In this document: in pieces, positions 49,385 through 56,767 of the stretch | How positions within the stretch are numbered: the stretch's first letter is position 1 | Layout of the letters: each line of letters opens with the position of its first letter | Assembly: GCA_964526695.1 (NCBI GenBank) | Contig: CAZGJA010000035.1 | Location: 1-64,000, forward strand | Source: JABWBH01 sp964526695 | Lineage (GTDB): Bacteria; Planctomycetota; Phycisphaerae; UBA1845 | Direction of reading: 5' to 3' | DNA: 64,000 nt | Notes under the pieces: generated by a model | Database searches by the model: none | What the model was told of the DNA's origin: nothing | Seen by the model: only the letters and a program-made list of their open reading frames with translations | Made by a program: the position numbers and the translations under genes

Positions 49385-49513
49385 TAGTGTAGTGCCTCGC
49401 AAATATCACAGCGTTCAATCTTGGGGGGGCGGGCGTCCTCGCCCGCCGGCGGGCCAGAGGCCCGCACCCCCTCCGTTTCGAATACGTTGCAGTTTCAAGG
49501 AGGCAGTACACTA
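49385..49513. mobile_element. 129-bp MITE-like element with 13-bp terminal inverted repeats
   Basis: TAGTGTAGTGCCT (49385-49397) and AGGCAGTACACTA (49501-49513) are terminal inverted repeats matching at 12 of 13 positions. The interior has GCGGGCGTCCTCGCCCGCC and GGCGGGCCAGAGGCCCGC hairpins. Part of the left half (ATATCACAGCGTTCAATCTT) is repeated in reverse complement at 18802-18832 (AAGATCGAACGCTGTGAT). The right terminus includes the TAG stop codon of the LptF-type gene (CTA at 49511-49513). Target-site duplication was not established by eye. Confidence 0.65.
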
Positions 49514-51136
49514 GCGCCGCACTTTCCGAAGCAGGAGCCAGCCGTCCAGGGCGGCCACCAGGGCGAGCCCGCCCCACATGATGCCCAGACCGATCAGGCC
49601 CGTGCCCGCTTTCTCCGTCAACTGCTTCCCCATCAGAATGGTCACAAGCACCAGCGCGCCGGGGATCATGCTGATGCCGACCGAAACCAGGAGCTGCGAC
49701 TGGCTGAAGAGGATGCCCAGCGCCGCCGCCAGCAGCCCCAATGCGAACACGCTGGCGGTGAAGGAAAACCGCTGGTGCAGCACGCCGGTGATCTTGCGGA
49801 CCGTGCCGTCGATCTCCTCGGTCAGTTCCAGCCGCTTTGCCTGAATGCGGACATCGCCGCTCACGGGAAGCTGCGGCGAAAGCAAGGCATTGTCGTCCAG
49901 CTTCTCGACCGCCGAAACGACCTCGGCGGGAACCTCGGCCGGCTTGAGGCGGAACGAATCGCGCGGGCGGACGGCCTGCGGAAGCTGCCCGAAGTCCGGC
50001 GCCTGGACCTTGTCGTACAGGTCGATGAGCACCTGGCAAGCCGCCAGCGAATCGGCGGGCGCGATCTCGATGGTCGCGCGTTCGGCGGTGAACGTGCGGC
50101 TTTCCCGGTCTTGTCGCTCGACGACGACTGGCCCCGGCACCAGCAGCGAGCCGTCCGGCTGAACCTGCACAGCGCCGGGCTTGGATCCTTCCCCACACCG
50201 CAGCTCGTACTTTCCGCCCGGCAAATCGAGCTTCACGGCTTCGCCCAGCGCCAGCCCGTTGACGATGTGCGCGTACGTCATCGCGCGACCCACGTTGAGC
50301 CGGAAGCTCTCGAAGGCCTCGCGCACGTCCACCCATTCGGTGGGTTTTTTCCGAAAAAAATACAAGTCCGGCAGGTTGAGGAACTTGATGCGCTGCGGCA
50401 GCGCGAACGGAATCTCCGCCGTGGGCAGCTCGAACTGATGCACTTCCATAAAATCGTCGTTCTTGCGGTCGTAGTAGCGCACGTTGTTCATCATGCCGGA
50501 AAGCTTCGGCCGCCCCGCGGACCGGTCGATCAGAAAGTCCACCGGCGACGCGGTCCCCACGCGCACCACCTCGTCGTCGCCCATCTCCATGAAGACGACG
50601 CCCGTCAAGGTGATGTGACTGTTCTTGCCCTCCGTCTGGATGTCGAACGCCTCGGTGTACAGGCGGTAGCGGCCCAGCCCCGGAAGCGCCTGGCCGGGGT
50701 TGTTGAGACGCTGCCGGATGATCGTCTCCAGATCGGCGGCCACGATCTCGTCGAGATTACGCACCAGATTCGGTATCAGGAAGTTTAGGCAGCCGAAAGT
50801 GACCACTGCGGAGACGAGGCTCAGCAGCACGGTGGGCCAGAGGAGGCTGAGGATGTTGATGCCGCTGCTTCGGCAGGCGGTTAGCTCATTGTCCGCCGCC
50901 AGCCTGCCGTAAGTTGCAGCGGCACTGTACATTGTTGCGACCGGCAGCGTCAGCGTCGCCGCCACCGGGAGGACAAGCGTCATGAGCTTGAGCAGCTCCT
51001 GGAGGGTCACCTCGTCCAGCCGGATCATGTTCAGCACGCCGCCGCCCATGCTCAGGACGGCGGTCAGCCCCAGCAGCGTCAGGGCGAATGTCTTGCCCAT
51101 TTCGCGGAAAATATAAAGCTGAAGCGTTCGGAGCAT
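49511..51136 (-). CDS. LptF-type permease with large periplasmic insertion
   Basis: The 541-residue protein starts with the LptF/LptG N-terminal pattern (MLRTLQLYIFREMGKTFALTLLGLTAVLSMGG, LLKLMTLVLPVAATLTLPVATMYSAAATYGRLAADNELTACRSSGIN, where NELTACRSSG is the hallmark). A periplasmic part of more than 300 residues follows, far longer than usual, containing EIPFALPQRIKFLNLPDLYFFRKKPTEW. Then come C-terminal helices (ASVFALGLLAAALGILFSQSQ, SVGISMIPGALVLVTILMG). It would export LPS together with the downstream LptG-like protein. ATG 51136 precedes the first helix. The stop codon lies within the terminal repeat of a MITE-like element. Confidence 0.9.
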   Translation of the reverse strand: MLRTLQLYIFREMGKTFALTLLGLTAVLSMGGGVLNMIRLDEVTLQELLKLMTLVLPVAATLTLPVATMYSAAATYGRLAADNELTACRSSGINILSLLWPTVLLSLVSAVVTFGCLNFLIPNLVRNLDEIVAADLETIIRQRLNNPGQALPGLGRYRLYTEAFDIQTEGKNSHITLTGVVFMEMGDDEVVRVGTASPVDFLIDRSAGRPKLSGMMNNVRYYDRKNDDFMEVHQFELPTAEIPFALPQRIKFLNLPDLYFFRKKPTEWVDVREAFESFRLNVGRAMTYAHIVNGLALGEAVKLDLPGGKYELRCGEGSKPGAVQVQPDGSLLVPGPVVVERQDRESRTFTAERATIEIAPADSLAACQVLIDLYDKVQAPDFGQLPQAVRPRDSFRLKPAEVPAEVVSAVEKLDDNALLSPQLPVSGDVRIQAKRLELTEEIDGTVRKITGVLHQRFSFTASVFALGLLAAALGILFSQSQLLVSVGISMIPGALVLVTILMGKQLTEKAGTGLIGLGIMWGGLALVAALDGWLLLRKVRR

Positions 51137-51545
51137 CCAGTGTCCGTTCTTCCAGCGATCTCGGGTTGACCGACCACACCCCCGCGCCAACGGGGTGAAA
51201 AGGGGGCATCGCCGGCCCGCCCGTCATTCCCGGCAGGCCGCGATCAGTAGGGGATGCTACGGGAAGCAACCCTTGCCGACAACCGAGGCTCCGCCGATGC
51301 GTCAATCAGCAGTCCACGGCGCTGTGTTGGGTCCGCAATATCGGCGCTGCCGCGAACGACTCGCCGCCCTACGCCGGACCCTGGCTGCAGGGTGCAATCG
51401 TACCTCCCACAGGGAGACGCCCTCCCATGCAGGTCTGTCCGGCGAGCGCCTCGCCAGCGGCTCGCCAGCGGAAAACCAATTGAGCCGATAACTGTGGCGG
51501 GATTCGACTCCTTCTTAACTGGGGACACGCGCCGGAGGGCATGGG
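51137..51545. other. divergent upstream region between LptF-type and HldE-like genes
   Basis: No gene is evident in 51137-51545. It must hold the promoters of both divergent genes. GGAGGGC just before 51546 is the ribosome site for the TTG start of the HldE-like gene. Confidence 0.5.
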
Positions 51546-53177
51546 TTGGGATACGAGCGCAAGATCGTCTGCGCCGCGGAACTGCTGAGGCAGGTGGCCG
51601 AGGCGCGCGCTGCCGGGCGGACGGTGGTGCAGTGTCACGGGTGCTTCGACATCGTGCATCCGGGACATGTGCGCTACTTGGAGTTCGCCCGTCGGCAGGG
51701 TGATCTGCTCATCGTCTCGCTCACCGGCGATGCGCAGGTCGGCAAGGGGGAGGATCGCCCATACATCCCCGCGGCCCTTCGCGCGGAGAACATCGCCGCG
51801 CTGGAGTTCGTGGATCTGGTCGTCATCCACCCGGAGCCGACGGCCGAGGCGCTGCTGGCGCGGGTTCGCCCGGACATCTACGTCAAGGGCGCCGAGTACG
51901 AGCATTCGCGCGACGCGCGGTTTCTGGCGGAGCGGCGCATCGTCGAGACGTGCGGCGGGCGCATCATCTTCTCCAGCGGCGACGTGGTGTTCAGCTCGAC
52001 GCGGCTGATCAACCGGATGCACGCGCGCACGGACGGCGAGGACTCGCGGCTTGAGCTGACCTGCTCGCGTTACGGCATCGACCAGTCGGCGCTGCTGGAG
52101 CTGTGCGAGCGGTTCCGCGGGCTGCGCGTCATGGTGATCGGCGACGTGATCCTCGACCGTTACGTGCACTGCGACACGGTGGGCGTCGCCAGCGAGTCGC
52201 CGGTGATGTCGCTGGCGCAGCTCGGCGAGCAGACGTTCGTCGGCGGCGCGGGGATCATCGCGCGTCACGTGGCGGCGCTGGGGGCGAACGTGCTGCTGGT
52301 GTCCCGCGCGGGCCGCGACGCGGCCTGCGAGGAAGTCCGCCGGACGCTGGACGGCGAGGGCGTCCGCGCGCACCTCGTGGATTCACCCGCGCCCCTGCCG
52401 CAAAAGACGCGGTTTCTTGCGGAAGACACGAAGCTTTTCAAGCTCGATCAAATCCATCACCAGCCGCTGGACTCGCGCGCGGAGGACGACGTGTGCGCCG
52501 TGATCGAAGGCGCGGCGCCGGGCATGGACGCGGTCATCCTCTGCGACTTTGGCTGCGGGTTGATTACGGGAGGGCTGCTGTCACGCTCGCTGCCCGTGCT
52601 TCGACGGCACGCGCGGATTCTCGCCGCGGACGTGAGCGGCAAGCGGGCCAACCTGCTCCACTTCCGTCACGCGGACCTCCTCTGCCCCACGGAGCGCGAG
52701 GTGCGCTCGGCGTTGAACGATCATGAATCCGGACTGTCGAACGCGGCCTGGCAGCTTCTGCATCAGACGCAGGCGCGTCACGCGATCATCACGCTGGGCA
52801 AGCGCGGGCTGGTGACGTTCGAGCGTCCGGGCAAGACGCCGCAGTCGGCGAACTGGGCGGGGCGGCTCATCAGCGAGACGATGCCGAGCTTCGCGCCGTA
52901 CGCCGTGGACTGCCTCGGCGCGGGCGACGCGATGCTGGCGACCGCGACGCTGGCGCTGGCGGGGGGGGGGAACCTCATGCAGGCGGCGTACCTCGGCAAC
53001 GCGGCGGCGGCGATGGAAGTGCTGCTGCCGGGCAATATCCCGATTGAGCACCGATCGCTTGCGGCGTGGATCCGCGAGCGCCGCGAACTGGCCTTGGTGC
53101 GCCGCCAGCGCTCGCGCGAGGAGATTCCTGAACCGTCCAGCGCCACCTCCGCTTCGCTCACCGAGTTGAAGGCGTAA
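51546..53177 (+). CDS. hldE: bifunctional HldE-like enzyme with swapped domain order
   Basis: The 543-residue protein has two domains known from HldE (RfaE), which makes ADP-heptose for LPS. The first 165 residues are the nucleotidyltransferase: HGCFDIVHPGHVRYLEFAR near residue 29, VKGAEYEHSRD, then SSTRLI near 154. Residues about 190-510 are the PfkB-type kinase: RVMVIGDVILDRYVHCD, FVGGAGIIARHVAALGANV, and the DCLGAGDAMLATA signature near 454. In the classical E. coli protein the kinase comes first. The start is TTG 51546, with GGAGGG 6 bases upstream. A run of ten G (52961-52970) lies just after the kinase signature. A role in LPS is likely, but the sugar is not proven. Confidence 0.9.
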   Translation: MGYERKIVCAAELLRQVAEARAAGRTVVQCHGCFDIVHPGHVRYLEFARRQGDLLIVSLTGDAQVGKGEDRPYIPAALRAENIAALEFVDLVVIHPEPTAEALLARVRPDIYVKGAEYEHSRDARFLAERRIVETCGGRIIFSSGDVVFSSTRLINRMHARTDGEDSRLELTCSRYGIDQSALLELCERFRGLRVMVIGDVILDRYVHCDTVGVASESPVMSLAQLGEQTFVGGAGIIARHVAALGANVLLVSRAGRDAACEEVRRTLDGEGVRAHLVDSPAPLPQKTRFLAEDTKLFKLDQIHHQPLDSRAEDDVCAVIEGAAPGMDAVILCDFGCGLITGGLLSRSLPVLRRHARILAADVSGKRANLLHFRHADLLCPTEREVRSALNDHESGLSNAAWQLLHQTQARHAIITLGKRGLVTFERPGKTPQSANWAGRLISETMPSFAPYAVDCLGAGDAMLATATLALAGGGNLMQAAYLGNAAAAMEVLLPGNIPIEHRSLAAWIRERRELALVRRQRSREEIPEPSSATSASLTELKA

Positions 53178-53230
53178 CGCGGCCGGCTCGCGCAACAGGC
53201 GCAGCTGCACGCAACAGGCGCCGCTGCACG

Positions 53231-53307
53231 CCCGTCATTCCCGCGCAGGCGGGAATCCAGCGTCTTCACGCATCGTCCTGGACCCCCGCCTGCGCGGGGG
53301 TGACGAG
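53231..53307. repeat. GTCATTCCCGCGCAGGCGGGAATCCAG hairpin pair
   Basis: The same two-hairpin unit as at 44841-44945: CCCGTCATTCCCGCGCAGGCGGGAAT then GACCCCCGCCTGCGCGGGGGTGACGAG. It lies between the HldE-like and MoaD/ThiS genes, which converge. Confidence 0.75.
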
Positions 53308-53353
53308 GGTCGATGCCGAGGAAGCACGGCATCAGAACGCGCGTGCCTTGCTC

Positions 53354-53644
53354 CTACCCGCCTGACAGCGCCTGGAAGAAATAGACCTCCCCGTGTTCGC
53401 GCACGGGATCGGAAAGCGCCATGCGGTCGGCGAGGAGTTGCCCGTCGATGAAGATGTTGACGTGCTTGCGCAGCGCGCCGGCGTCGTCCACAATGTACCC
53501 CGCAAGGCCCGGGTAGCGGCGATTCAATTCGGAAAGCACCTCCCGCGCGGTGGCGCCACCGACGCGATCTCCGTCCGGCGGCAACGCCGGGAAGTACCGG
53601 TAGAGATGCGGCGTGAAACGTGCGATGGCCATGTTCTTCAACAT
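53354..53644 (-). CDS. MoaD/ThiS-family sulfur-carrier protein
   Basis: The 96-residue protein has the ubiquitin-like beta-grasp pattern and ends in the essential diglycine (FQALSGG), which is thiocarboxylated by an E1-like enzyme. Residues ARFTPHLYRYFPALPP, AREVLSELNRRYPGLAGYI, ALRKHVNIFIDGQLLADR and GEVYFFQALSGG follow the MoaD/ThiS secondary-structure order. It could serve molybdopterin synthesis, thiamine synthesis or another sulfur-transfer route. No partner (MoaE, ThiG, MoeB) is adjacent. In many genomes a similar gene lies next to a BNR-propeller gene, but here that gene is at 38395. Confidence 0.88.
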   Translation of the reverse strand: MLKNMAIARFTPHLYRYFPALPPDGDRVGGATAREVLSELNRRYPGLAGYIVDDAGALRKHVNIFIDGQLLADRMALSDPVREHGEVYFFQALSGG

Positions 53645-53688
53645 TACCGGCGCGGCAAGTTGAGACGGCCTGCGCGCGCCGTTCGGTC

Positions 53689-54099
53689 TCAGCCTTTGTG
53701 CTCGCCGCGGTCCGGCTGATTGCGGAAGCCGGTGATCTGCGGCATGTCGCCCGGCTTCTCAGTGGGATGCACGGCGAAGACCTCGACGCGGACGATTTCC
53801 TCGAACGGAACGGTGACGATGAACGCGCCGACCTTGTACTGCTCCTCGACCGGCTCGCACTCGAACGTCAGGTGGGACTTGGACTCGACCTCCGCCAGCT
53901 CGCGCATCTCATAGCTGAACCCGTCGCGCAGGTAGATCAACGTGCGCACCTCAAGCTCGCCGAAGAAGCTCTGAAACGCCTCGTCCTGCTCGGCGGTGGA
54001 ACGGTCGAGATGCTTGAATCGCTTGAACGCACAGCGAGCCTTGGCCTCGTCGCACTGCTGGTGAAACGCGACGCTGTGGAACCAGTCGTAGTTGAACAT
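53689..54099 (-). CDS. hypothetical protein
   Basis: The 136-residue protein begins MFNYDWFHSVAFHQQCDEAKARCAFKRF and is acidic, with alternating strands and helices (EVRTLIYLRDGFSYEMRELAEVESKSHLTFECEPVEEQYKVGAFIVTVPFEEIVRVEVFAVH), ending in a polar tail. No signal peptide, membrane segment or known motif is seen. A TTG-started form from 54120 is also possible. It sits 75 bases after the end of the membrane glycosyltransferase gene, and about 45 bases before the MoaD/ThiS gene on the same strand, so the three may be one transcript. I do not recognise it. Confidence 0.75.
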   Translation of the reverse strand: MFNYDWFHSVAFHQQCDEAKARCAFKRFKHLDRSTAEQDEAFQSFFGELEVRTLIYLRDGFSYEMRELAEVESKSHLTFECEPVEEQYKVGAFIVTVPFEEIVRVEVFAVHPTEKPGDMPQITGFRNQPDRGEHKG

Positions 54100-54174
54100 G
54101 GAGTTTTGCGAATCCGTCAAGAGTCGGTTGAAGCCCGCGCCGAGGGCGCACGATAAATGCGGGCAGGGCTTGCG

Positions 54175-56124
54175 TCAATCGCGCCGTGCCTCGCGGCCGT
54201 CGGCGCTGCCCGGCGCCGGCTCGCCGAGAATGCGATACGCGGTGAGCGTCAGTCCGTCGAGCGATCTTGAGTCGATGCGCTCCACGATGAACGCCTGGCC
54301 CCAGGCGCCGCGCGCGATCGAGCGACCCTGCGCATCCGTCGTCACGCGCGTACGAGTCTCGCCGGAGGTGAGGTAGAACGCCGGTCGAAGCCCGCGCTGC
54401 GCGGCGTATCGCAGACCCGGCGGCGTGTCCGGAAGCGCGGCGTAGGCGCGATCGGGGCAGTAGCAGGCGTAGTCGCGGATCTGCATGAAATGGGCGGCGT
54501 CCGCGTTCTGCGCCCAGTAGTCGCACAGGACCACTTCGCCCGGCTTGCGCGTCGCTTCGCACGACGCGGTCAGTTCGTCGATCGCGCGGCAGCGGTCTGC
54601 CTGACCGCGCGCGCCGCGCTCGAAAGCCACGACGGGCCAGGCGCAGATCGCAACAAGCAGAGTCATCGGCATGACGGATCTGAGGCGGAATCGCAAACCA
54701 GCATCTGCGCGGTGAAGCTCTTCCTTTGGAGTCCACATGCGCTGAAGCGCGCCGACGGCCAGCGGGATCGCCAGCACGAGCGCCGGACCGTAATGATGCG
54801 GAGAGGGATGCACCGCGCCGCGCACGACTGCCAATCCGAACATCAGCACAAATGCGCCGCCGAAGAAGAATGTCTCGGCCGGCTGCTGCTGACGCAAGGT
54901 CCGGATGCCCGCCGCGATCAGCGCGAGGATCGGCGCACACGCAAGAAGCGGCGTCTGCGACCACTGATGCCAGAGGCTGCTCGCCAGCGCCGTCGGACCC
55001 AGCGAGCCACGGTTTTCCGCCCCGCTGATCGTCCACCACAGCGTCCGCGCCATCGGCGTCAGCTCATCCACGAAGAACGCATTGGCGAGGAACATCCCGG
55101 CAAGCCCCGCCAGCACTGCGGCGGGAATCAGCGGATTCAGCAGAAACCCGGCAAGGCGCCCGGCTCGCCGATACGACCGTGATGCCGCAGTGACGCCAAG
55201 CCACAGGAGCACCGCGCCGACCCCGGCGAGGATTCGAGCGTCGATGCCGTGCGACGTGCGATGCGCGTTCATCCACAGCACCAGCGCCAGATACAGCGCG
55301 GTCGAATTGACAAGCACCTTGAGTTTGCACGAAGAAATAGGCGAGCGAAGTCCTTCCCATGCGCACGGCGCTTCCGACCGGCAAAGCGACGCCAGTGCCA
55401 GCCCCACAAGCGGCAGCAGGGCGATCGAATGCACCTTCACCGTGACGGCCGCGCCGAGCATAAGGCACGCGGCAAGCAAACGGGCGGGCGAGCGCATCCG
55501 AACTGAATGTGCCAGCAGCATGACACCAAGCAGATTGAGCACGTCCAGCGGCGCCTCGGGCCTGAACGTGGTCGCGTGGGACAAACTTCCCGGACAGGCG
55601 GCGAAGAGCACCGCGCCGGCCACGCCCGCGCCGATCGAGTTGAACACCCGGCGGCAGACCTCGAACGTTGTGAGCATCGCGGCCAGGAAGAACCCGATCG
55701 CCCACGTGCGAACGATCCACAGGGCTGGCGTAATGTCCAGCAGCAGAGCATCGCCATACGCTTGCAGCGTCAGCCCCGAGCTGATCGACCGGAAGGCATG
55801 ATCCAGCGCCAGGCTCGCCGCCAGCAGCGCCTGAAGCGGCAGCCCGGGATGATCCAGCTTTTCCGTCGGCTGCCCAAGCAGCAGGTTCACCGCGGACGCG
55901 ACGTAGTTGGCGTCGCAGTCGGCGGAGAGCCACCAGGGCGAGAGCGGCCGCGTCAACAGAAGAGCAAGCGCGGCGAGAATGAGTCCGCAACGGACGAGCG
56001 TGACGCGCCGCAGCGGAAGCACCCGCGTGCGGGATTCGATATTCGCACCTAGGATTGAGTCCCCCGCGGGGTGGGGCTCAAGCGATGACCGAGGTTCAAG
56101 GAATGCGGTGGATGCGGTGGACAT
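54175..56124 (-). CDS. polytopic membrane glycosyltransferase-like protein
   Basis: The 649-residue protein has about 11 hydrophobic helices. The first loop after the initial helix has DANYVASAVNLLLGQPTEKLDHPGLPLQALL, similar to the membrane-bound lipid-linked sugar transferases; an HPGLP motif is a recurring feature of this group. Next are HATTFRPEAPLDVLNLLGVMLLAHSVRMRSPARL and VHPSPHHYGPALVLAI. The C-terminal 150 residues form a soluble domain with several Cys (CYCPDRAY). ATG 56124 is chosen; longer frames upstream run through the hairpin array. It would transfer a sugar in the periplasmic half of the membrane. The acceptor is unknown. Confidence 0.83.
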   Translation of the reverse strand: MSTASTAFLEPRSSLEPHPAGDSILGANIESRTRVLPLRRVTLVRCGLILAALALLLTRPLSPWWLSADCDANYVASAVNLLLGQPTEKLDHPGLPLQALLAASLALDHAFRSISSGLTLQAYGDALLLDITPALWIVRTWAIGFFLAAMLTTFEVCRRVFNSIGAGVAGAVLFAACPGSLSHATTFRPEAPLDVLNLLGVMLLAHSVRMRSPARLLAACLMLGAAVTVKVHSIALLPLVGLALASLCRSEAPCAWEGLRSPISSCKLKVLVNSTALYLALVLWMNAHRTSHGIDARILAGVGAVLLWLGVTAASRSYRRAGRLAGFLLNPLIPAAVLAGLAGMFLANAFFVDELTPMARTLWWTISGAENRGSLGPTALASSLWHQWSQTPLLACAPILALIAAGIRTLRQQQPAETFFFGGAFVLMFGLAVVRGAVHPSPHHYGPALVLAIPLAVGALQRMWTPKEELHRADAGLRFRLRSVMPMTLLVAICAWPVVAFERGARGQADRCRAIDELTASCEATRKPGEVVLCDYWAQNADAAHFMQIRDYACYCPDRAYAALPDTPPGLRYAAQRGLRPAFYLTSGETRTRVTTDAQGRSIARGAWGQAFIVERIDSRSLDGLTLTAYRILGEPAPGSADGREARRD

Positions 56125-56262
56125 GATGAAGCCGATGATAGCGCCGAAACGGCCAGACCCGCGGCCGCAGTTCCTGCGCGACCGACACGGCCGCTTCATC
56201 CTTATCGGACAAATGACGGCTCGATCGAACTTGCCATGGCCTTCCCGGCTGCGACGGAATCC

Positions 56263-56410
56263 GGGGTAGTTCGTCGCTCCGCGACGGAACGCGGGGTAGT
56301 TCGTCGCTCCGCGACGGAACGCGGGGTAGTTCGTCGCTCCGCGACGGAACGCAGGGTAGTTCGTCGCTCCGCGACGGAATGCAGGGTAGTTCGTCGCTCC
56401 GCGACGAGAC
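56263..56410. repeat. 30-bp tandem hairpin array, five units
   Basis: GGGGTAGTTCGTCGCTCCGCGACGGAACGC and close variants repeat with an exact 30-bp period from 56263. The core TCGTCGC-TCC-GCGACGA (or GCGACGG) is the same as in the 27-bp array at 4561-4692. It is followed by a GGATTCCCGCCTGCGCGGAAATGAC hairpin (56412-56437). It lies upstream of the membrane glycosyltransferase gene. Confidence 0.85.
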
Positions 56411-56585
56411 TGGATTCCCGCCTGCGCGGAAATGACGCACCTGGCGAGAGCACCCCGTAGGGGAGCCAGAGCCAACTTCGTGTCCGTGGAGCAACCCCGG
56501 CGCGACGGTAAGGCCCATTCTGACGTGGGTTCGCGCGAGCTGAAACCACGCGGCTCGGTGAACAAGAACAAGGAATGCTCTAGAT

Positions 56586-56722
56586 AGAACCTCCAGAGGG
56601 GGAAACCGATTCTCTCCGGCTATGGGGGTTGAGCATCGAGGTAGTGCGCTGGGGGGCGGGCGTCTCGCCCGCCTCCGACCCACGTTGGCCAGGTCAGGCG
56701 GGCAAGATGCCCGCCCCCCCCT
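56586..56722. repeat. second copy of the 90-bp composite element with GCCCGCC hairpins
   Basis: 56586-56675 closely matches 18542-18631 (AGAACCTCCAGAG..., GGGGGTTGAGCATCGAGGT). It continues into GGCGGGCGTCTCGCCCGCC and GGCGGGCAAGATGCCCGCC. The right end differs from the first copy. It lies about 45 bases before the stop of the beta-helix gene on the other strand. Confidence 0.8.
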
Positions 56723-56767
56723 TGCAGAACTGTACCTTGCAGCAGTTTCCCGATTGCATGGGCTTAC

